In this document: piece after piece, positions 7,339 to 13,199 of the stretch
Numbering within the stretch: the first letter of the stretch is position 1
How the letters are laid out: every line of letters starts with the position of its first letter
DNA from: a virus
Strand: one strand, 5' to 3'
Virus record (IMG/VR): IMGVR_UViG_3300022874_000045
Coordinates: 1-25,169 of that record
DNA length: 25,169 bases
The notes under the pieces: generated by a model
The model's database searches: none
The model's input: the letters and a program-made list of their open reading frames with translations, nothing else
What the model was told of the DNA's origin: nothing
Made by a program: the position numbers and the translations under genes

Positions 7339-7704
7339 TTAGTTTAATATTGGGTTTCGTTCTTGCCTAAAAAATATAATTGTTTCATTGTCTTTAATCT
7401 CAACTAGTTGATAATACGGGTAGAATCCATAGTAATCATCCATTGGCTGCACCTGATATTTGTCGTTTTTCAGTCCACCTATAAGATATCGACAATCGTC
7501 TCCGGTCTGAACATAAAGAGAAATTTCTTCAAACTGGCTACATTTTTTTTCCTTTATTTCTACCTGAATGCCAGTGCAGTTACCTCCAGTAATAGTCCCG
7601 GTAATAGTCCCGGTCTGTGCTCCAGAGTTCTTTGCAACAAAGATTAGAGGGGTCAGGCATCCAATCGTAAAAAATATTACTATTGTCCATACTTTTTTGC
7701 TCAT
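7339..7704 (-). CDS. Exported protein with a carboxypeptidase-regulatory/transthyretin-like fold
   Basis: This 121-aa protein has a clear signal peptide: MSKK, hydrophobic VWTIVIFFTIGCLTPLIFVA, then a likely cut after NSGA. The mature part begins TGTITGTITGG, a short repeat of 12 bp units. It continues as a beta-rich domain with YLIGGLKNDKYQVQP and YPYYQLVEIKDNETI, resembling the carboxypeptidase-regulatory-like (transthyretin-like) fold, where GLxxGxYxV is typical. C25 and C49 could pair in the periplasm, but I only infer this. I place the start at an internal ATG at 7704, not the ATG at 7728, because GGAGG sits six bases before 7704 and the longer form would overlap the upstream gene. Function unknown; export implies action on the cell envelope. 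Confidence 0.65.
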   Translation of the reverse strand: MSKKVWTIVIFFTIGCLTPLIFVAKNSGAQTGTITGTITGGNCTGIQVEIKEKKCSQFEEISLYVQTGDDCRYLIGGLKNDKYQVQPMDDYYGFYPYYQLVEIKDNETIIFFRQERNPILN

Positions 7705-7705
7705 T

Positions 7706-8296
7706 TTAAACCTCCACTGGCCGTTCATGTGACAAGCACCCTTTAAGTAACTTTAATTGTCTGTCTGTGGAGAAGTCTGCAGGGATATATTCATTAGAAG
7801 GCAGTTCTTCGCTTAACAGTTCCATCCGCTGATATCCTTCTGCAGTTAGCTCTGAGCAAAAAATGCTGGTCAGGTCTTCGGTGTTCATACCACCCCAGCC
7901 GTCATACATCGCTTTAAGAAGCTCAATAGTGTCCTTCTCATACGGCAGGCCAACAACTTCGTTTCTGAAGTTTTTTAGAGCCATACGCATCCCGTAGGTT
8001 CTCTCAACTTCCAAGTGCCGGATTGCAACTTCTCCATTATAGCGTCTGATCCGCTCTCTTAATGGCCCTACCTGGACACCCCTTGTCTCAAGGCCAGACT
8101 CAATGTCAGCGACGTTACTCATAATAGTTGATTCAAAAATCAGTTTCATGTCGTACTCTGGGAGGCTCATAGCTATCCCAACATGCGACCATTTACTACC
8201 GGAACGCTTCCGGATCTGCTCACTAAAGAATCCTTTTCCAGAGAACAGCACGATATCTCCTGTTTGAATATCCTTTCTCATTAGATGGTACTTCAC
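7706..8296 (-). CDS. Permuted papain-fold hydrolase, YiiX/NlpC-P60 type
   Basis: A 196-aa enzyme-like protein of the circularly permuted NlpC/P60 (YiiX, orthopoxvirus G6R-like) superfamily, cysteine hydrolases that cut peptide, amide or ester bonds, some of them in cell walls. The order is diagnostic: GDIVLFSG (13-20), then WSHVGIAM with His38, IFES with E55 as a likely third polar residue, GLPYEKD (117-123), and FCSELTAEGY with the catalytic Cys147. There is no signal peptide. GTG at 8296 is chosen as start because AAGGAGG lies seven bases upstream and it overlaps the preceding stop as GTGA; ATG at 8281 lacks its own site. A phage use in lysis or in modifying a host lipid or peptide is possible. 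Its neighbours downstream are exported proteins, which suits lysis. Confidence 0.8.
   Translation of the reverse strand: MKYHLMRKDIQTGDIVLFSGKGFFSEQIRKRSGSKWSHVGIAMSLPEYDMKLIFESTIMSNVADIESGLETRGVQVGPLRERIRRYNGEVAIRHLEVERTYGMRMALKNFRNEVVGLPYEKDTIELLKAMYDGWGGMNTEDLTSIFCSELTAEGYQRMELLSEELPSNEYIPADFSTDRQLKLLKGCLSHERPVEV
7711..7715 (-). promoter_or_regulatory. Shine-Dalgarno site that sets the start of the exported TTR-like protein
   Basis: GGAGG on the minus strand, six bases before the ATG at 7704 and inside the last codons of the hydrolase gene. It favours the internal Met over the more upstream ATG at 7728. Confidence 0.7.
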
Positions 8297-8466
8297 GACG
8301 GTTCCTCCTTCCCTAGTTTAAACCCGATCTCGTTAGCTTTAAACTTCTTTGTGGCAGGGTCAATTTCAACACCCTTAAGAACAAATTCTATGTCTCTAGT
8401 CACTACACCGTTAGCTACCGCTATACAGTCTCTCAAGACATCGGTCAGGGTCTTCATAATTTCCAT
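8293..8466 (-). CDS. Hypothetical 57-aa protein
   Basis: This very short gene fills the gap between the nuclease and hydrolase genes. It begins MEIMKTLTDVLRDCIAVANG and ends FKLGKEEPS, with a predicted helix and then a short strand-rich part (IEFVLKGVEIDPATKKFKAN). AAGGAGG lies a few bases upstream of the ATG, and the TGA overlaps the next GTG start as GTGA. The close fit to neighbouring signals supports it as a real gene. I do not recognise the family. Confidence 0.7.
   Translation of the reverse strand: MEIMKTLTDVLRDCIAVANGVVTRDIEFVLKGVEIDPATKKFKANEIGFKLGKEEPS
8304..8310 (-). promoter_or_regulatory. Shine-Dalgarno site for the GTG start of the YiiX-like hydrolase
   Basis: AAGGAGG on the minus strand, seven bases before the GTG at 8296-8294, inside the end of the 57-aa gene. 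It supports a GTG start that overlaps the upstream TGA as GTGA. Confidence 0.75.
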
Positions 8467-8475
8467 GGTTCCTCC

Positions 8476-9795
8476 TTATTTGTTTGGTCCTGTTAATTCT
8501 AGTATCCATGCTGTTTGTGAGCATTTAACAATAACGGCAACACGCCGTCCCTTGATCTCTTTCGCCATATATTTGCCGTCATGCTGTGTTGCTGTTGGAT
8601 TCACGTTTGCCAGAGATTCGTTATAAAACGATTCCCACGCCTTATTGAGCATAGACGCTGGCCCGCTCCACTTCTGGACGCTCAAATCACTCTCGTACCG
8701 CTCCATAACATTGCCAATCGGCACTCCACCATAAACGACCTCAGATCCCGAAAACTCTTCCTTGATTATTTGAGTTTTGTCGTTGAGACTTGAAGGAGTA
8801 CAGGCCATAAGTTCTTTTGTGCTCCATTTTCCATCACCGTCGCCGTTTACCCAAATTGATCCATCCTTATTTGTGAATTCAATGCTGTTGTCTGTTGAGT
8901 CTGTTGGTTTTGCGAAGTGGATCAGGTCTGGCAGAACGATGTGATGAGGGCAGGCTTCAAGCTGTTTTTCGCGTGAAATTGTCGCTCCGGTATAGTTACA
9001 GCTCCAGCGTCCATGGTCCGTGTCCGTTTCGGGAGTAGAATGGCAACATTGCCTGCAGGAAATGTACGGTACCGGCAAAGCTTTTAAGGATTCCCCCCAA
9101 CATAAATCGGAGGCAGGACAAAACCTGCAGGTAAATGTTCCGGGTTTTGAAACACATCTTTCTGGAGCATGTCTGGCTAGAATTATCCGACGGGCCTTCG
9201 CTATTAGTTCGTTAGATTCCCGTCCACTATAATGAATCCGCTCGGTGTAAAGTTCATCGGTGTTTTTGTTTACAGCCATATACAAGGCACGCTTCATGCC
9301 CGTCTTATGCATATACATTTGCATCTGAGCATAGTGCTTGAAGAATCCGACCTTAACGCCTTTTTTCTTCAGGATCTTAAAATATTTGTCGTTGTGGGTT
9401 TTGCCTTCGAATACATGCCAAGTTTTAGGAGCTTCAGGAATACCTAAGCAGCAACCGTCCATATGACCGCTAAAATGACCGCTGACATCCGACATACCAA
9501 ACTGTTCACCTTTGTCATCAACGTCGTGAACGGTTACGCCTATAGACCTTAGATCCCTTACCATCCGGCCTTCCTGCAGGTGTCCTGTCTCAAACAACCT
9601 GTAAAGTCTGCCAGGGAAATTCTCTTGTACGCAATCGTTAAAATCGTACCAGAGATAACGATCACACTCATGGCCAATGATACTGGCCCCCAGATATCCC
9701 CTTGGAGGCTCAGTATCGCCATCAACCTTAAGGCTAATATATATGGCCGTGACTGTTTGTGAATCAGTTGGGAGACAGGAACTAATATCTCCCAT
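8476..9795 (-). CDS. PD-(D/E)XK exonuclease, Cas4/RecB type, with probable Fe-S cluster
   Basis: A 439-aa nuclease. The core shows the metal-binding set GHMDG (D113), FEGKT (E130, K132) and HYAQMQMYMH (Y155, Q157) of the RecB/Cas4/AddB nuclease clan, which trims DNA ends to give single strands. Cys44 in GHECDRYLW before the core, and C223-x2-C226-x5-C232 after it, match the four-Cys [4Fe-4S] arrangement of Cas4 and AddB. A second cluster, CRQCCH (247-252), WSC (264-266) and ACPHH (281-285), is a likely extra zinc site; similar tails occur in phage exonucleases. The last 150 residues have no recognisable domain. TAATG links it to the Gp157 gene. With the RecA-like ATPase and DUF669-type protein it would form the phage recombination set. 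No CRISPR genes are nearby, so a Cas4 role in spacer acquisition is not suggested. Confidence 0.9.
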   Translation of the reverse strand: MGDISSCLPTDSQTVTAIYISLKVDGDTEPPRGYLGASIIGHECDRYLWYDFNDCVQENFPGRLYRLFETGHLQEGRMVRDLRSIGVTVHDVDDKGEQFGMSDVSGHFSGHMDGCCLGIPEAPKTWHVFEGKTHNDKYFKILKKKGVKVGFFKHYAQMQMYMHKTGMKRALYMAVNKNTDELYTERIHYSGRESNELIAKARRIILARHAPERCVSKPGTFTCRFCPASDLCWGESLKALPVPYISCRQCCHSTPETDTDHGRWSCNYTGATISREKQLEACPHHIVLPDLIHFAKPTDSTDNSIEFTNKDGSIWVNGDGDGKWSTKELMACTPSSLNDKTQIIKEEFSGSEVVYGGVPIGNVMERYESDLSVQKWSGPASMLNKAWESFYNESLANVNPTATQHDGKYMAKEIKGRRVAVIVKCSQTAWILELTGPNK

Positions 9796-10394
9796 TACTT
9801 AATCACTAATATTTTTTCACGTTTTGGAAGGCATGCACCTTCAACCGCAATCCCAGCTTTGAGATCGGCGCGAATGTCGTCGGTCAAGACCTTGGTTGTG
9901 GTTACTTCTTTAAGGTATTTCCTAGCCAAATCCGGCACGCCTTCGCTGTCCACTTCGGCAAAAATATCAATCGGTGCTTTCCCTCCGGGGTTCTGGACGT
10001 TCAAGGTATGTTTTGTGGTTTTGACTTTTGGGATGTTTGAGGATTCCATGGCATGTTTTAATAACTCTTTGACTTTATCAGCCTTTGCAGAAAACTGCTT
10101 CGCCATGGCCTGCAGCCTTCCAGCCTCAAGCTTGAGAGTTTTTTCCTGAGCGATAGCATCTTTGATTATATAAACAAACTCATCAGCTCTTTCGGCCAAG
10201 TTCTCTTTGATATCGTCATAAAACGATTTCAAAGCGTCCTGAACGGCCGCGGAAGGGCCTTCGGCCTCACCTTGAACACCAGAGGCCAATGTTTCATTCT
10301 GCTCTTCAGTATAGAGGTCCCATGCGCTTGCAAAGCTGTCGGGGGTTCCGAACGATGTCAGCTCGGGCTTAACTAATTTCAATGCTGTGTTCAT
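9795..10394 (-). CDS. Siphovirus Gp157-family protein
   Basis: A 199-aa protein matching the Gp157 family by its central helical run: YIIKDAIAQEKTLKLEAGRL, SAKADKVKELLKHAME, then the strand motif IPKVKTTKHTLNVQNP. The helices should form a long coiled coil over about residues 65-120. The first 50 residues are acidic and probably flexible. Gp157 proteins are common in phage recombination modules beside nucleases and single-strand binding proteins; reported links are to phage resistance and to Gam-like protection of DNA ends, but the exact activity is not settled. It sits between the DUF669-type and nuclease genes and shares one base with the nuclease start. Confidence 0.85.
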   Translation of the reverse strand: MNTALKLVKPELTSFGTPDSFASAWDLYTEEQNETLASGVQGEAEGPSAAVQDALKSFYDDIKENLAERADEFVYIIKDAIAQEKTLKLEAGRLQAMAKQFSAKADKVKELLKHAMESSNIPKVKTTKHTLNVQNPGGKAPIDIFAEVDSEGVPDLARKYLKEVTTTKVLTDDIRADLKAGIAVEGACLPKREKILVIK

Positions 10395-10409
10395 AAGGTG
10401 GTCTCTCTT

Positions 10410-10985
10410 CTATCGCTCCCATGGCGGTTTAGTTTTGGTTGATGACGTAGTTGCTGGTTTGATGGTTTTTTTTGCCTGAGGCTTTGCCTTTGTGGTCCCA
10501 CTGTCTGGCTCAGTACCAGCAGTCGCTTCTTTTTCTTCTTTTTCTTCTTCTGCTTCTACTTCCTGATCCGGGTTAGCTGGCTTGTACGTCCGGACTTCGT
10601 TCTCAGCTTCACGATCACCGTCACCAGCCTTAACTTTGAGCTTGACGATAATTATTTTCTCGATCAGTTCCTGGCTGTCGGTAATCGCAGCCAAGCCAAG
10701 GGCCTGCCCAAGAGCGGCCAGTTGCTTAATGCCAATCTCAACGCATTTCGAATTTGGGTTGCTAAGGTTAATGTTATCAAAGACTTTCCGGCCCTCATAT
10801 TCTTCTCCAATAACAGAAAGCTGAAGTTTGAGATATGATCCATCGCCTTTTTTAGTCTCTTTTACTTCTGCTTTCTCGATGAACATGTGGTATTCACCAG
10901 GAGGCAAAGGTTTAAAGTCTTCTGTCTTTTCATGCTGGCCTGGCTCGAAAGCGTTCCCACCATAACTATCTGAAATATCGCCCAT
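10410..10985 (-). CDS. DUF669-type phage protein, probable single-strand DNA-binding partner
   Basis: A 191-aa protein. Residues 20-120 follow the DUF669 pattern: PLPPGEYHMFIEKAEVKETK, YLKLQLSVIGEEYEGRKVFD, INLSNPN, and IGIKQLAALGQALGL. These are beta-rich phage proteins encoded beside RecA-like ATPases and exonucleases, thought to act as SSB-like partners. From about residue 130 the chain is a low-complexity tail, first acidic (EVEAEEEKEEKE), then Lys/Pro/Thr-rich, ending KPPWER. Charged flexible tails recruiting partners are typical of SSB-like proteins. AAGGAG stands before the ATG. It shares the N-terminal MGDIS with the nuclease two genes downstream, probably by chance. The SSB-like role is inferred from family and context. 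Confidence 0.8.
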   Translation of the reverse strand: MGDISDSYGGNAFEPGQHEKTEDFKPLPPGEYHMFIEKAEVKETKKGDGSYLKLQLSVIGEEYEGRKVFDNINLSNPNSKCVEIGIKQLAALGQALGLAAITDSQELIEKIIIVKLKVKAGDGDREAENEVRTYKPANPDQEVEAEEEKEEKEATAGTEPDSGTTKAKPQAKKTIKPATTSSTKTKPPWER

Positions 10986-11009
10986 GGTTCTACTCCTTAT
11001 GTGTTGTTA

Positions 11010-12812
11010 TTATTTAACTACCTTAGTCAATGCTTTCATAAATTCATTCCAGTCAAGAGGCAGTTCATATGGCAATCGGCCATAAGGGCCACGACCACCA
11101 CCCGGATGAGCTGGTCTTTTCTGGGTGAACAGAAATCGGAATCCACCAGTTACGTCAATACCGCGTTTCTTTTCCTGTCCAAACCCTTTGTCTTCTTTCT
11201 GCACCTTAACTTTAGTGTTGCAAAACAGAATTACATCTGCCCAACGAAAAAGCATATTTACGGCTTTCTCGTTAATGTCAAGAATGTACTGATCGTAGCT
11301 GTCACCGGATGGATCGTCAAAGCGTTTAACCTTAACATGTCCGATAATAATACTGGACATCCCTTTGTGGCTTCTCAGGGCGTCCAACCCTTCTGTGATC
11401 TGTCTCCAATAGTTCACTGATTCGGTGTATCCTTTGCCATACCCACCGCCAACGGCCTCAATATTCTTTACGTTTGCAGCGTCGCAAACAGCGTTCCAGA
11501 CAAGAGGCTCCATCGCGCTTGCGCTGTCTAAAACTACGGTTCTGTGCTCATGTTCTTCGGAGTAAAGGGATCCAAGTGCTTCGATAATATCTTCAAATTT
11601 ATTGCAAACTGGAAACTTTGGGATTTCCAAGTCGTCTGCTCCCTCTTCACCTTTCATCGATAATAGGATAGGAGCGTTCAAGCCGGTCTTGAATATTTTA
11701 TTGTCCTTAAATTGCGTTCCGCAGGAAAAGGTCGTGTTGTGTGTTACGACCAAATCTCGTCCCGCTAGATAGGTGTGAGAGGGTGAATCGACGGATATAC
11801 ATTTAACAGGGACGGACTTTACAGGTGTAACGGAGACGATAGCATCTTTATTGGCTTTCCTTCTGGAGTTTTTTGTTTTAAAGCAGTTAAACTTAAACTT
11901 TGAAAACCTAAAAGGATTTTCTTTCGGGAAAAATGCTACACGAAAATTGGGCCCACAATCTTTGCCATTAAGTTTTGCACGACATCTTGTAATAGATGCT
12001 TTGACCCCGAGAGATCGAAGCAGTTCGATAAATCCGTCACAGAGACACTCTTTGACCGTTGAGAATTCACACTGGCCTTTGTTGTTGTCGTAGCAACATC
12101 CGTCAGTATCCATGAGCCCAGCCAGCAAGCTTCTCCTGTCTTCTTCGGTACTTTCCCAAACTGAAGCATGGGGGATGTGCTTATTGCCTAGCAGGTTTCT
12201 GTTTCTTAGTTTTACTTTAAGACCTAAGATCGTAGAAGTCTTGCAGCCAGCAGTTTGGTATGGTTTACCAGTTGATCCCAAATTATTTCCAATTAGAGCG
12301 TCCCTGTCTGATATTGTTACTCGACCATCGCTAGAACTTCCATCTCCGAGCCAAACTCCCAAAACATATGGGTCAATGCCTATTACTGAAGTCTTCTTTA
12401 TCTTGAGCGGGAGCGTGATTGGGACTGCATGATTGTAACGATCTCCGTTGGGAGGTCTAAGGGTCTTAAGGATTTGGCCTGTAGTCAACACTCGTTCTTT
12501 ATTGTCCCGTATCGACCTTGTGAGCCATTGATGCTCTTTATCGGCTATCAATGAGGCCCCGCTCTTAAACTTCACTTCATAGCAGGTTCGTTTTTCCATG
12601 ATACCCGTCACATCGGTAACGCGTACCATGCTGCCGTCTCTATCAAAGACATAATCCCCTCTTTTAATAAATTTCAGTGGTTGCCATCCCCTGTTTGTAA
12701 AAATTGGGGTATTGTAGTCGAGAGCCTTCCCGATCTTTTCAACACCTAGAACCAGGATCCTTGGTGCTCTTAAAATTGTTTCTTTTTTAATACTGTTAAG
12801 GTCAAACGTCAT
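11010..12812 (-). CDS. RecA-like (Sak4/AAA_24 type) ATPase interrupted by an intein
   Basis: The 600-aa precursor holds a 270-aa ATPase split by a 330-aa intein. Residues 1-29 end in LVLGVEKIGK and residue 360 onward continues TTFSCGTQF. Joining them restores a Walker A P-loop, GVEKIGKTTF. The Walker B strand is RTVVLDSASAM (D429). Further conserved parts are SSIIIGHVKVKRF and DVILFCNTK, typical of the phage Sak4-like/AAA_24 ATPases that help strand annealing or exchange by SSB-like proteins. Because the insertion lies inside the P-loop, the ATPase cannot work until the intein splices out. GGAAGGAG lies upstream and the gene overlaps the 73-aa gene by 11 bases. It is the second gene after the probable operon promoter. 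Sak4 is the best fit; a general AAA ATPase is the alternative. Confidence 0.88.
   Translation of the reverse strand: MTFDLNSIKKETILRAPRILVLGVEKIGKALDYNTPIFTNRGWQPLKFIKRGDYVFDRDGSMVRVTDVTGIMEKRTCYEVKFKSGASLIADKEHQWLTRSIRDNKERVLTTGQILKTLRPPNGDRYNHAVPITLPLKIKKTSVIGIDPYVLGVWLGDGSSSDGRVTISDRDALIGNNLGSTGKPYQTAGCKTSTILGLKVKLRNRNLLGNKHIPHASVWESTEEDRRSLLAGLMDTDGCCYDNNKGQCEFSTVKECLCDGFIELLRSLGVKASITRCRAKLNGKDCGPNFRVAFFPKENPFRFSKFKFNCFKTKNSRRKANKDAIVSVTPVKSVPVKCISVDSPSHTYLAGRDLVVTHNTTFSCGTQFKDNKIFKTGLNAPILLSMKGEEGADDLEIPKFPVCNKFEDIIEALGSLYSEEHEHRTVVLDSASAMEPLVWNAVCDAANVKNIEAVGGGYGKGYTESVNYWRQITEGLDALRSHKGMSSIIIGHVKVKRFDDPSGDSYDQYILDINEKAVNMLFRWADVILFCNTKVKVQKEDKGFGQEKKRGIDVTGGFRFLFTQKRPAHPGGGRGPYGRLPYELPLDWNEFMKALTKVVK
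11736..12725 (-). mobile_element. Class 3 intein with LAGLIDADG homing endonuclease
   Basis: Residues 30-359 of the ATPase precursor. The intein starts at Ala30 (ALDYNTPIFTNRGW) and ends VVTHN, followed by Thr360. It lacks the usual Cys1/Ser1 nucleophile. It has instead the class 3 WCT set: Trp96 in block B (DKEHQW), Cys338 in block F (VKCISV), and Thr357 just before the terminal His358-Asn359. In class 3 the block F Cys starts splicing in place of residue 1. The block B position that is usually Thr is Asp91 here. Two LAGLIDADG-type motifs, VLGVWLGDG (150-158) and LLAGLMDTDG (229-238), each keep an acidic residue, so the homing endonuclease could be active. Its target would be the empty P-loop codon site, GK before TT. 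Confidence 0.88.
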
Positions 12813-13023
12813 TGTTAGTAACTCCTTCCCTTTCCTCTTTTAACTGCTGTTTGGCGAATATAATGATTTTAAGCTTGCTAATATCACCCCACCTAATTCT
12901 ATGCGCACACGATTGAATGTACTGGAGTAGCAAAAAAGTTCTTGACGATCTTACACAGGTAGAATGTTTGTTTTGACCTAATTTAGAAAGAAAAGTCCTT
13001 TCGTTCGACGTTGTGTATCTCAT
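12802..13023 (-). CDS. Hypothetical 73-aa protein, first gene of the replication operon
   Basis: Not recognised. Basic protein starting MRYTTSNERTFLSKLGQ, with a helical core (RTFLLLQYIQSCAHRI, then ISKLKIIIFAKQQLKEERE). GGAGGTGAT, nearly the full anti-16S match, lies just before the ATG, so it should be well translated. It overlaps the ATPase start by 11 bases. Small basic first genes of phage early operons are often regulators or DNA-binding proteins, but no HTH is clear here. Confidence 0.6.
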   Translation of the reverse strand: MRYTTSNERTFLSKLGQNKHSTCVRSSRTFLLLQYIQSCAHRIRWGDISKLKIIIFAKQQLKEEREGVTNNDV

Positions 13024-13042
13024 ACATCACCTCCAAAAATTC

Positions 13043-13113
13043 GGCATAAAAAAAGACCGAAATCATAAAGCGGTGTGTGGCCTGCTTCGTAGAAATCGGT
13101 CTTTTTTTATGCC
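13043..13113 (-). terminator. Bidirectional intrinsic terminator-like hairpin
   Basis: Perfect 18-bp inverted arms GGCATAAAAAAAGACCGA (13043-13060) and TCGGTCTTTTTTTATGCC (13096-13113) enclose a 35-base loop. Within each arm a GC-containing stem (AGACCGA/TCGGTCT) is flanked by A7/T7, so on either strand a stem is followed by seven T residues. It stands after the giant virion gene and 20 bases before the first replication gene, so it can stop read-through from the structural genes or act as an attenuator. The loop is longer than usual for a terminator. Confidence 0.75.
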
Positions 13114-13166
13114 TATTGTTTGTTTGATCATTAAATATCCCCACACGGAATCAAAGTTTAAGCCCG

Positions 13167-13195
13167 ATAAAAACACACTTTCAAAAGTCTGTCAA
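13167..13195 (-). promoter_or_regulatory. Candidate sigma-70-type promoter of the leftward replication operon
   Basis: On the minus strand a perfect -35 box TTGACA (13195-13190) is followed after 17 bases by TTTTAT (13172-13167), four of six matches to TATAAT. Transcription would begin near 13160 and pass through the hairpin at 13113-13043 before the first gene at 13023. There is no room for a promoter between hairpin and gene. The -35 box is strong and the -10 box mediocre, so confidence is moderate. Confidence 0.5.
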
Positions 13196-13199
13196 GATT

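Noticed and set aside
7339-7728. Longer form of the exported TTR-like protein starting at 7728
   Set aside because: It would overlap the hydrolase gene and put MNGQWRFK before a normal signal peptide. GGAGG is placed correctly for the ATG at 7704.
9795-10994. Shared MGDIS start of the nuclease and DUF669-type protein as evidence of duplication
   Set aside because: Only five residues match and the rest of the proteins are unrelated.
11001-11420. 139-aa open frame on the plus strand
   Set aside because: It is antisense to the end of the ATPase gene, whose reading frame shows clear family motifs.
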